Below, piece after piece: positions 1 through 6,486 of a stretch of DNA of 14,818 nucleotides. The notes beneath the pieces were generated by a model. The model saw only the letters and a program-made list of their open reading frames with translations, was not told where the DNA came from and did no database searches. This stretch comes from Streptosporangiaceae bacterium. Lineage in GTDB: Bacteria; Actinomycetota; Actinomycetes; Streptosporangiales; Streptosporangiaceae. The stretch's first letter is position 1. Every line of letters begins with the position of its first letter. Location of the stretch: positions 1 through 14,818 of the forward strand of contig JAICWX010000220.1 of assembly GCA_025934635.1 (NCBI GenBank), read 5' to 3'. Both the position numbers and the translations under genes were made by a program.

Positions 1-55
1 CGCGGCGGCGCGGCACCTGCCGTTGCTGGGGGTTCTCTTTTCACATATTGATAAA

Positions 56-61
56 AAGGAG
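56..61 (+). promoter_or_regulatory. Shine-Dalgarno site of the DUF397 gene
   Basis: AAGGAG sits four bases before the ATG at 66, inside an AT-rich leader (about 37-65) that contrasts with the GC-rich surroundings. It decides the start against the TTG at 48. Confidence 0.75.
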
Positions 62-65
62 AAAC

Positions 66-314
66 ATGCAGGTCAACAACGGCATTCCGGCCGATCAGCT
101 GATATCGGCGCGGTGGCGGAAGAGCCAGGCCAGCAACCCGAGCGGGAGCTGCGTCGAAGTGGCGGCGCTCGACGACGGCGGAGTAGCGCTGCGGAACTCG
201 CGGCACCCGTCCGGACCTGCACTGATCTATACACGGGCCGAGATCGAGGCGTTCCTGATCGGGGTCAGGAACGGCGAGTTCGACGATCTGGGAACGACCC
301 ACGTTCCTAGCTGA
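66..314 (+). CDS. DUF397 (BldB/Scr2-like) small protein
   Basis: Small acidic protein of 82 residues, in the DUF397 family (PF04149) that is largely confined to actinomycetes. Visible family marks are WRKS (residues 17-20), SGSCVEVA (26-33), VALRNSRHPSGP (40-51) and AFLIGVRNGEFD (62-73). The ATG at 66 is chosen because AAGGAG lies at 56-61, four bases before it; a TTG at 48 in the same frame has no such site. Members such as BldB and Scr2 act in developmental or antibiotic regulation, usually as partners of an XRE protein. Here it lies upstream of the XRE gene, separated by 193 bases, whereas many pairs have DUF397 directly downstream. Family assignment is firm. Pairing with the downstream regulator is inferred from proximity. 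Confidence 0.88.
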   Translation: MQVNNGIPADQLISARWRKSQASNPSGSCVEVAALDDGGVALRNSRHPSGPALIYTRAEIEAFLIGVRNGEFDDLGTTHVPS

Positions 315-334
315 ACGCCAGGGTCGGCTGTGGT

Positions 335-365
335 GTGACACCATTAGCGGTGAGACGCGTAAAAT
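335..365 (+). promoter_or_regulatory. possible promoter of the XRE regulator gene
   Basis: GTGACA at 335-340 resembles a -35 box (5 of 6 to TTGACA) and TAAAAT at 360-365 resembles a -10 box (5 of 6 to TATAAT). The 19-base spacer is longer than the usual 17. A second, weaker candidate is TTGCCA at 419-424 with TATGTT at 441-446 (16-base spacer). Both fall in the 193-base gap between the DUF397 and XRE genes. The call rests on consensus match by eye only. Confidence 0.35.
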
Positions 366-368
366 GAC

Positions 369-418
369 GCATCGGCGATGCCATGGTGCGGTGATATCGT
401 GCCGGATGTGCATCGCCG
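369..418. promoter_or_regulatory. inverted-repeat cluster, possible operator
   Basis: GCATCG and CGATGC flank a single central G at 369-381, a perfect 6-bp inverted repeat just downstream of the candidate -10 box. CGGCGATGC (373-381) pairs perfectly with GCATCGCCG (410-418), a 9-bp inverted repeat with a 28-base loop. The same half-site therefore occurs three times between two candidate promoters. This would suit autoregulation by the XRE protein or an RNA hairpin in the leader. Binding is an inference. Confidence 0.35.
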
Positions 419-507
419 TTGCCAGTTGGGCGTTGGCGCGTATGTTAGCCACCGGGCCTGGCAGGCGATCCTGGACGTCACATTCGATCCGCCCCCGGAG
501 TTGAGGG

Positions 508-1392
508 ATGAGCACGATGGAGCGGGATGGCCCGCCAGCTGACGGCCAGGGTCCGACCGTCCCCCGCATGCTGGTGGGGATCGAGCTGCACCGGTTCCGG
601 GAGGCGGCCGGCATTACGCCGGAACAGGCGGCGTACGAGATCCGCGCATCCCGCTCCAAGATCAGCCGGATGGAGAACGGCCTGGTCCGGTTCAAGGAAC
701 GGGACGTCACCGACCTGCTCACGCTGTACGACGTCACCGACGAGGCGACTGTGGCCCGGCTGGTGACGCTGGCCCGGCAGGCCAACACCCCGGGCTGGTG
801 GTCCAAGTACGGCGACATCATGGCCGACTGGTTCGAGTCGTACCTGGGCCTGGAGATGGCCGCCTCCGTCATCCGTACCTTCGAGCTGCAGTTCGTGCAC
901 GGCCTGTTCCAGACCGAGGACTACGCCCGGGCGGTCACCCTGCTCGGGCACACGGCCGCCCCCGACGACGAGATCGACCGGCGGGTGAGCCTGCGGCTCA
1001 AGCGGCAGGACCTGCTGGCCGGCCCGAATCCGCCGCAGGTGTGGTCGGTCCTCGACGAGGGGGCGCTGCGGCGGCCGGTGGGCGGCCCCAAGGTGATGCG
1101 GGCCCAGCTGAACCACCTGGCCGAGATAGCGCGACTGCGGCACGTCACCGTCCAGGTCGTGCCGTTCGCCCGGGGGGGCCACGCCGCGGCCGGAGGGTCG
1201 TTCACCGTGCTGCGCTTCAGCGAGCAAGAGGTGCCGGACGTGGTGTACCTCGAGCAGCTCACCAGCGCCCTCTACCTGGACAAGCGCGATGACGTCGACC
1301 ACTACATGGAAGTCATGAACCACCTGTCTACCGAAGCCCTGACCCCCGTCCAGAGCATGCGCTTCATCACCGACCTCAGCCAGGACAGCTGA
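508..1392 (+). CDS. XRE-family regulator with DUF5753 domain (Scr1/WhiJ type)
   Basis: A cytoplasmic DNA-binding protein of 294 residues. A Cro/C1-type helix-turn-helix spans about residues 22-78 (LHRFREAAGITPEQAAYEIR, then SRSKISRMENG at 48-58). A DUF5753 domain follows at about 101-290, with the family-typical E-x-x-A segment and FVHGLFQTEDYARAV (129-143). Length and domain order match the actinomycete XRE regulators exemplified by WhiJ and by Scr1 of S. coelicolor, which are usually paired with a DUF397 protein. Purine-rich GGAG (497-500) and GAGGG (503-507) precede the ATG at 508; an internal ATG at 517 is a less likely start. The first methyltransferase gene begins 54 bases after the stop, so co-transcription is plausible. 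The fold is clear. The ligand or partner sensed by DUF5753 is unknown, and binding of the upstream DUF397 product is inferred. Confidence 0.9.
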   Translation: MSTMERDGPPADGQGPTVPRMLVGIELHRFREAAGITPEQAAYEIRASRSKISRMENGLVRFKERDVTDLLTLYDVTDEATVARLVTLARQANTPGWWSKYGDIMADWFESYLGLEMAASVIRTFELQFVHGLFQTEDYARAVTLLGHTAAPDDEIDRRVSLRLKRQDLLAGPNPPQVWSVLDEGALRRPVGGPKVMRAQLNHLAEIARLRHVTVQVVPFARGGHAAAGGSFTVLRFSEQEVPDVVYLEQLTSALYLDKRDDVDHYMEVMNHLSTEALTPVQSMRFITDLSQDS

Positions 1393-1446
1393 GTCCCGGC
1401 TGGCCGGACCGCCGTTACCCATCCCCTCCCCCTCCGAGGTATCCCC

Positions 1447-2268
1447 GTGACTGACGTTTCCTCATCCCCCGGCGAGCCGGAGAGCACCGCCGGGACCGCG
1501 ATCGACACCACCGTGCCGCACTCGGCCCGGATCTGGAACTACTGGCTGGGCGGCAAGGACAACTACGCGGTCGACCGCGAGGCCGGCGACCAGTTCAGCG
1601 GGATCTACCCGGGCATCGTGGACATCGCCCGGGCCGACCGCGCCTTCCTCGGGCGCGTCGTCCGCTACCTGGCCGGCGAGGCCGGGGTGCGGCAGTTCCT
1701 GGACGTGGGCACCGGCCTGCCCACCGCGAACAACACGCACCAGGTCGCCCAGCAGGTGGCGCCGGAGGCCAGGATTGTCTACGTGGACAACGACCCGCTG
1801 GTACTCGCGCACGCCCGTGCCTTGCTGACCAGCAGCCCCGAGGGCGCCACTCACTATGTGAGCGCCAACATGGGCGACCCCGGGACGGTTCTGAAGGAGG
1901 CCGCGGCGTGGCTGGACCTGAGCCAGCCGGTCGCGCTGACGTTCATGGGCGTGCTCGGTCACGTCGTCGACCACGACGAGGCGCGGGCAATCGTCGCCGG
2001 GCTGCTCGACGGCCTGCCGTCCGGCAGCTACCTGGCCATCAACGACAGTGTCAACACGAGCGAGGCGCTCGAGGAAGCGCTGCGGGTCTACGAGGCATCC
2101 GGCGCCGTCCCGTACCGCACCCGGACGCCGGAGCAGTTCGCCAGCTACTTCGACGGCCTGGAACCGGTCGAGCCGGGCGTGGTCCTGGTGGACGACTGGC
2201 GCCCGGACCCTGGCGTGGCCCGCGGGCCCGAGATCCCGCAACACGGGGGCGTCGGCCGTAAGCCGTAG
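1447..2268 (+). CDS. PF04672 SAM-dependent methyltransferase, copy 1
   Basis: A 273-residue protein of the actinomycete S-adenosyl methyltransferase family PF04672 (formerly DUF574). The family N-terminal motif PHSARIWNYWLGGKDNY is at 24-40. The Rossmann SAM-binding loop FLDVGTGLPTANNTH is at 84-98 and the acidic end of the second strand, VYVDNDPLVL, at 111-120. A later strand, VALTFMGVLGHVVD (162-175), and LPSGSYLAIND (190-200) complete the methyltransferase core. The GTG start follows GAGG (1436-1439) at a normal distance, and copy 2 starts the same way. No DNA-methylase motif (DPPY or NPPF type) is seen, so a small-molecule or protein substrate is more likely; the substrate is unknown. It is about the same length as copy 2. 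The C-terminus PEIPQHGGVGRKP differs from copy 2's IYSYCGVGRKL. Confidence 0.88.
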   Translation: MTDVSSSPGEPESTAGTAIDTTVPHSARIWNYWLGGKDNYAVDREAGDQFSGIYPGIVDIARADRAFLGRVVRYLAGEAGVRQFLDVGTGLPTANNTHQVAQQVAPEARIVYVDNDPLVLAHARALLTSSPEGATHYVSANMGDPGTVLKEAAAWLDLSQPVALTFMGVLGHVVDHDEARAIVAGLLDGLPSGSYLAINDSVNTSEALEEALRVYEASGAVPYRTRTPEQFASYFDGLEPVEPGVVLVDDWRPDPGVARGPEIPQHGGVGRKP

Positions 2269-2327
2269 CAGGTGACGGCCAGCCAGATCGCTGTGGTCCA
2301 TCCCTCTCCTCCCCCCGAGGTGCCCCC

Positions 2328-3140
2328 GTGACTGACGTTTCATCCCAGGGCGAGCCGGACGGCGCCGCCGGGACCGCGATCGACGACACCGTGCCGCACT
2401 CGGCCCGGATCTGGAACTACTGGCTGGGCGGCAAGGACAACTACGCGGTCGACCGCGAGGCCGGCGACCAGTACAAGGAGATCTTCCCCGCCATCGCCGT
2501 GGTCGCCCGCACCTCGCGGGGCTTCATCTCCCGGGCGGTCCGCTACCTGGCCGCCGAGGCCGGGATGCGGCAGTTCCTCGACGTCGGCACCGGGCTGCCC
2601 ACCGCGAACAACACGCATCAGGTCGCCCAGGCGGTGGCGCCGGAGTCGAAGATCGTCTACGCCGACAACGACCCGCTGGTGCTGGCGCACGCCCGCGCCC
2701 TGCTGACCAGCAGCCCCGAAGGGGCCTGCGAGTACCTGGACGCGGACATCAGGAACCCGGCCGCGATCCTGGCGGCGGCCGCCGCCATGCTGGACTTCAA
2801 GCAGCCGATCGCCCTGATGCTGATGGGCATCATGGGGCACTTCACCGACGACGAGGCCTACCCGATCGTCAGCCAGCTGGTGGCGGGCCTGCCGTCCGGC
2901 AGCTACTTCGCGCTCTACGACGGCGCGAACACCGACGCGGCGTTCACGGCGGCGCAGGAGGGCTACAACGCCAGCGGCGCGGTGCCCTACTACCTGCGCA
3001 GCCCCGAGGGGTTCGCGCGGTACTTCGAGGGGCTGGAACTGGTCTCCCCTGGCGTGGTGCCGATGGTGCAGTGGCGGCCGGACCCGGACACGGAGCAGGC
3101 TCCGATCTACTCCTACTGCGGGGTCGGCCGCAAGTTGTAG
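2328..3140 (+). CDS. PF04672 SAM-dependent methyltransferase, copy 2
   Basis: A 270-residue paralogue of the preceding gene with the same architecture: PHSARIWNYWLGGKDNY at 23-39, SAM loop FLDVGTGLPTANNTH at 83-97, VYADNDPLVL at 110-119, ALMLMGIMGHFTDDEA at 162-177, and the C-terminal GVGRKL. It begins 59 bases after copy 1 with the same GTGACTGACGTTTC start and a similar pyrimidine-rich leader carrying GAGG (2317-2320). The protein diverges from copy 1 mainly after residue 48 and in the C-terminal half (for example ALYDGANTDAAFTAAQEGYN against AINDSVNTSEALEEALRVYE). This suggests either a different substrate or relaxed constraint. Both copies keep all visible SAM-binding residues, so neither looks dead. 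Two different methyltransferases or a heteromer are both possible; the sequence cannot separate them. Confidence 0.88.
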   Translation: MTDVSSQGEPDGAAGTAIDDTVPHSARIWNYWLGGKDNYAVDREAGDQYKEIFPAIAVVARTSRGFISRAVRYLAAEAGMRQFLDVGTGLPTANNTHQVAQAVAPESKIVYADNDPLVLAHARALLTSSPEGACEYLDADIRNPAAILAAAAAMLDFKQPIALMLMGIMGHFTDDEAYPIVSQLVAGLPSGSYFALYDGANTDAAFTAAQEGYNASGAVPYYLRSPEGFARYFEGLELVSPGVVPMVQWRPDPDTEQAPIYSYCGVGRKL

Positions 3141-3286
3141 CAGGTCACGGGATTTGCTCGCGGCGGATATGAGGGACATCACAGCTCGGGCCTTACGACT
3201 GGGCCATAGCCTGGGATGAGGGTCGCGTAGAACTCATACAGGTTGAATGTGCCGCCGCGAGTTAATCCCGTCAGGAGTTGATAGTC
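3141..3286 (+). other. 146-base gap before pckA
   Basis: This gap separates the second methyltransferase gene from pckA. I see no convincing terminator (only a 4-bp GGCC/GGCC pairing around 3189-3205) and no pair of promoter boxes with proper spacing. The only clear element is AGGAG at 3273-3277, which serves the ATG at 3287. A pckA promoter probably lies here but cannot be placed by eye. Confidence 0.5.
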
Positions 3287-5101
3287 ATGGTCGCCGTCGT
3301 CGAGGACCAGGCAGATACGAGCCTGCCCGAGCTGGCCCGGTGGGTCGCCGGGATCGCTGAGCTGACCAAGCCCGACGAGGTCGTCTGGTGCGACGGCTCG
3401 CAGGAGGAATGGGAGCGGCTGACTCAGCTGCTGGTGGACAGCGGCACGTTCACCCGGCTGAACCCGGAGCGGCGGCCGAACAGCTTCTACTGCGCGTCGG
3501 ACCCGAGCGACGTGGCCCGCGTCGAGGATCGCACGTTCATCTGCGCGGAGCGTGAGGAGGACGCCGGGCCGACGAATAACTGGATCGAGCCGGGGGAAAT
3601 GCGCCACACGTTCGGTCAAATTTTCGACGGGTGCATGCGCGGACGGGTCATGTACGTCGTGCCCTTTTGCATGGGGCCGCTGGGCGGTTCGATTTCTCAG
3701 GTCGGCGTCGAGGTCACCGACTCGCCGTACGTGGTGGTCTCGATGCGGATCATGACCCGGATGGGGACGCCCGCCCGGCGGGAGATCGAGGAGCGCGGTT
3801 CCTTCGTGCGGGCGGTCCACTCGGTGGGTGCGCCGCTGGCGCCCGGCCAGCAGGACGTGCCGTGGCCGTGCAACCCGGTCAAGTACATCTCGCACTTCCC
3901 CGAGACCAGGGAGATCTGGTCCTACGGCTCCGGGTACGGCGGGAACGCGCTGCTCGGCAAGAAGTGCTACGCGCTGCGGATCGCCTCGGTGATGGCGCGG
4001 GACGAGGGCTGGCTGGCCGAGCACATGCTCATCGTCAAGATCACTCCCCCGTCGGGCGAGGCCCGGTACATCGCGGCGGCGTTCCCGTCCGCGTGCGGCA
4101 AGACCAACCTGGCCATGCTGCAGCCGACCATCGGTGGCTGGCAGGTCGAGACCGTGGGCGACGACATCGCCTGGATGCGGTTCGGCCCGGACGGCCGGCT
4201 GTACGCGATCAACCCGGAGGCCGGCTTCTTCGGCGTCGCGCCCGGCACCGGGATGAAGACCAACGCCAACGCGGTCGCGGCCATGTGGGGGAACTCGATC
4301 TTCACCAACGTGGCGCTGACCGACGACGGGGACGTGTGGTGGGAGGGGCTGACTCCCGAGCCGCCTGCGCACCTGATCGACTGGAAGGGGCGGGACTGGA
4401 CGCCTTCGTCGCCTGAGCCGGCCGCGCACCCGAACGCGCGGTTCACCACGCCGGCCGACCAGTGCCCGACCATCGCGCCGGAGTGGGATGACCCGGCCGG
4501 GGTGCCGATCTCGGCGATCCTGTTCGGCGGGCGCCGGGCTTCGACGGTGCCGCTGGTCATCGAGTCGTTCGACTGGGACCACGGGGTGTTCCTGGGCGCC
4601 AACGTCGCGTCGGAGAAGACCGCGGCGGCCGAGGGCACCGTGGGCGAGCTGCGGCACGACCCGTTCGCGATGCTGCCCTTCTGCGGCTACAACATGGGCG
4701 ACTACTTCGGGCACTGGCTGTCGGTGGGGCAGAAGGGCGAGCCGGAGAAGCTGCCGCGGCTGTTCTACGTCAACTGGTTCCGCAAGGACGCGTCCGGGCG
4801 GTTCGTGTGGCCGGGGTTCGGCGAGAACAGCCGGGTGCTCAAGTGGATCGCGGAGCGGGTTGCCTCGCCGGATCTCGACGGGGCCGTCTCGACGCCGGTG
4901 GGGCTGCTGCCGGCGCCGGGGGCGCTGGATCTTTCCGGGCTTGACCTTTCGCAGGATGACCTGGAGCTGCTGCTCACGGTGGACGTGGCGGCGTGGAAAC
5001 GGGAGGCGGAGCAGATGCCGGAGTTCTTCCGCGGCTTCGGCGGCCACCTGCCGGCCCGGCTCTGGGAGCTGCACGAGGAGCTGACCGCCCGGCTCGCCTG
5101 A
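3287..5101 (+). CDS. pckA: phosphoenolpyruvate carboxykinase (GTP)
   Basis: Cytoplasmic enzyme that decarboxylates and phosphorylates oxaloacetate to PEP with GTP; it is the entry step of gluconeogenesis and can also run in the anaplerotic direction. At 604 residues it matches the usual length of actinobacterial GTP-type PEPCK. Visible sites are the kinase-1a P-loop FPSACGKTN (266-274), the kinase-2 metal site GDDIAW (291-296), the substrate region [17 protein letters not shown] (211-227) and the nucleotide/lid region [18 protein letters not shown] (309-326). RPNSFYC (63-69) and [13 protein letters not shown] (465-477) also fit the family. The ATG at 3287 is chosen because AGGAG at 3273-3277 lies nine bases before it; the in-frame TTG at 3278 directly abuts that site. 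Its TGA overlaps the ATG of the GlgC-type gene by one base. Identity is firm. Confidence 0.97.
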   Translation: MVAVVEDQADTSLPELARWVAGIAELTKPDEVVWCDGSQEEWERLTQLLVDSGTFTRLNPERRPNSFYCASDPSDVARVEDRTFICAEREEDAGPTNNWIEPGEMRHTFGQIFDGCMRGRVMYVVPFCMGPLGGSISQVGVEVTDSPYVVVSMRIMTRMGTPARREIEERGSFVRAVHSVGAPLAPGQQDVPWPCNPVKYISHFPETREIWSYGSGYGGNALLGKKCYALRIASVMARDEGWLAEHMLIVKITPPSGEARYIAAAFPSACGKTNLAMLQPTIGGWQVETVGDDIAWMRFGPDGRLYAINPEAGFFGVAPGTGMKTNANAVAAMWGNSIFTNVALTDDGDVWWEGLTPEPPAHLIDWKGRDWTPSSPEPAAHPNARFTTPADQCPTIAPEWDDPAGVPISAILFGGRRASTVPLVIESFDWDHGVFLGANVASEKTAAAEGTVGELRHDPFAMLPFCGYNMGDYFGHWLSVGQKGEPEKLPRLFYVNWFRKDASGRFVWPGFGENSRVLKWIAERVASPDLDGAVSTPVGLLPAPGALDLSGLDLSQDDLELLLTVDVAAWKREAEQMPEFFRGFGGHLPARLWELHEELTARLA

Positions 5102-6342
5102 TGGCCGGGGAAAGCGTTCTCGGTCTCGTTCTCGCGGGTTCGGCCGGCAAACGGCTGGCGCCGCTGACCGATGACCGGGCGAAGTCGGCGGTGCCGTTCG
5201 GCGGGCTCTACCGGCTGGTCGATTTTGCCCTGTCGAACCTGGTCAACGCGGGTATCAGGAAGATCTGCGTGCTGACCCAGTACAAGAGCCACAGCCTGGA
5301 CCGGCACATCACCACCACCTGGCGGCTGAACTCGCTGATGAGCAACTACGTGGCGCCGGTCCCGGCCCAGCAGCGGCTCGGCCCGCGCTGGCAGACCGGG
5401 TCGGCGGACGCGATCTACCAGTCGCTGAACCTCATCCGCAGCGAGCAGCCGGACCTGGTCGCGGTGTTCGGCGCCGACGACGTGTACCGGATGGACCCGG
5501 CCCAGATGATCGAGGCGCACCTGGCCTGGGGCGCCGGGGTGACGGTGGCGGGGATCCCGGTGCCGCGCGCGTCGGCGTCGTCGTTCGGGGTCGTGCAGGC
5601 GGCCTCCTCCGACGGGCACCGCATCGAGGCGTTCCTGGAGAAGCCTGCCTCTCCGCCTGCCTTGCCGGGCCGCCCGGACGAGGCGCTCGCGGCCATGGGC
5701 AACTACGTCTTCGACCGCGCGGTGCTGGAGGAGGCGCTGCGCGCGGACGCCGCCGACGACGGCAGCCAGCACAGCATCGGCGGTGACATCATGCCGCGGC
5801 TGGTGCGGTCGGGAGCCGCGCATGTGTACGACTTCCTGCAGAACGAGGTGCCCGGGACCTCGGGTTCGGATCATGGCTACTGGCGGGAAGTAGGGACGAT
5901 CGACGCGTACTTCGAGGCGCACATGGACCTGTGCGCCGTGCACCCGGTGTTCAGCCTGTACAACGAGCGGTGGCCGATCCTGACGCAGGTGCCGCCGCAG
6001 CCGCCGGCGAAGTTCGTCCTGGACGAAGGCGACCGGGTCGGGACGGCGGTCAACAGCGTGGTGGGTAACGGGGTGATCGTGTCCGGCGGGATGGTGCGTT
6101 CGTCGGTGCTCTCACCGGGGGTGCGGGTGAGCGAGGAGGCGTCGGTGGGGCGTTCGGTGCTGCTGGACAACGTGCGGGTAGAGGCGCGCGCGGTGGTGGA
6201 GAACGCGATCCTGGACAAGAACGTGGTGGTGCGCGGGGGTGCGTCGGTCGGGGTGGATCGCGCGCGGGACACCGAGCGCGGGTTCACGGTGTCCGAGGGC
6301 GGCATCACCGTGGTGGGCAAGGGGCGCGTGGTCGAGCCGTAA
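5101..6342 (+). CDS. glgC: GlgC-type glucose-1-phosphate adenylyltransferase, with motif changes
   Basis: A 413-residue nucleotidyltransferase that would make ADP-glucose from ATP and glucose-1-phosphate for glycogen or related glucans. It aligns well, from memory, with actinobacterial Glg[22 protein letters not shown] (31-51), [14 protein letters not shown] (57-70), [20 protein letters not shown] (88-107), FLEKP with the sugar-phosphate lysine K181, YWREVGT (260-266), and a C-terminal left-handed beta-helix from about residue 300. Three usually conserved positions differ: the nucleotide loop reads LAGSAGKRL (S14 for Gly), RAKSAVP (S29 for Pro) and FGADDVY (D127 for His, beside the presumed catalytic D126). 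The start overlaps the pckA stop (TGATG) and has no close Shine-Dalgarno site; GAGGAG at 5073-5078 is 22 bases away, so translation is probably coupled. The true substrate could be another sugar-1-phosphate. Confidence 0.85.
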   Translation: MAGESVLGLVLAGSAGKRLAPLTDDRAKSAVPFGGLYRLVDFALSNLVNAGIRKICVLTQYKSHSLDRHITTTWRLNSLMSNYVAPVPAQQRLGPRWQTGSADAIYQSLNLIRSEQPDLVAVFGADDVYRMDPAQMIEAHLAWGAGVTVAGIPVPRASASSFGVVQAASSDGHRIEAFLEKPASPPALPGRPDEALAAMGNYVFDRAVLEEALRADAADDGSQHSIGGDIMPRLVRSGAAHVYDFLQNEVPGTSGSDHGYWREVGTIDAYFEAHMDLCAVHPVFSLYNERWPILTQVPPQPPAKFVLDEGDRVGTAVNSVVGNGVIVSGGMVRSSVLSPGVRVSEEASVGRSVLLDNVRVEARAVVENAILDKNVVVRGGASVGVDRARDTERGFTVSEGGITVVGKGRVVEP

Positions 6343-6486
6343 GCGACGGGCGCCGGCGCGTTTACCGGCCCGGAGCGGGGTAGAGCGGCACGGTAGCGCT
6401 GTGCGACGGGGGTGAGCCGCGTCGCGGCGGCCGGGTGGCGGCGACTGAGCACGGCGGTGGTGAGACGGCCAGGAAGAAGGCTGCGC
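6343..6486 (+). other. 144-base gap between glgC and the MFS gene
   Basis: The gap contains a GC palindrome GCGCCGGCGC (6350-6359) and a weak 5-bp stem, GCCGG (6352-6356) with CCGGC (6365-6369). No T-run follows either, so I do not call a terminator. AGGAAGAAGG (6471-6480) is a good ribosome binding site for the ATG at 6487. An in-frame GTG at 6412 lacks such a site and would add a 25-residue basic stretch before the first membrane helix. Confidence 0.5.

Larger units (their letters stand above)
1418..3150 (+). repeat. tandem duplication of the methyltransferase unit
   Basis: Two direct copies lie head to tail, at about 1418-2278 and 2299-3150. Similarity begins in the pyrimidine-rich leader (ATCCCCTCC...GAGGT-CCCCGTG) and runs past the stop codons, where TAGCAGGT, one variable base, then ACGG occurs at 2266-2278 and 3138-3150. 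The stretch 1509-1594 is identical base for base to 2387-2472 (86 nt), while neighbouring regions differ even at synonymous sites. Confidence 0.8.

Noticed and set aside
1447..3140. DNA-modification methyltransferases of a restriction or defence system
   Set aside because: No DPPY/NPPF/PCQ catalytic motifs, no target-recognition domain and no nuclease gene nearby. The proteins fit PF04672.
3278..3286. TTG start for pckA
   Set aside because: It directly abuts the AGGAG site, leaving no spacer; the ATG at 3287 has proper spacing.
4993..5100. Earlier ATG for the GlgC gene within pckA
   Set aside because: The 36 extra residues resemble a shadow of pckA. GlgC homology begins at the ATG at 5101, which overlaps the pckA stop.
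6350..6370. Intrinsic terminator after glgC
   Set aside because: The stems are only 4-5 bp and no T-run follows.
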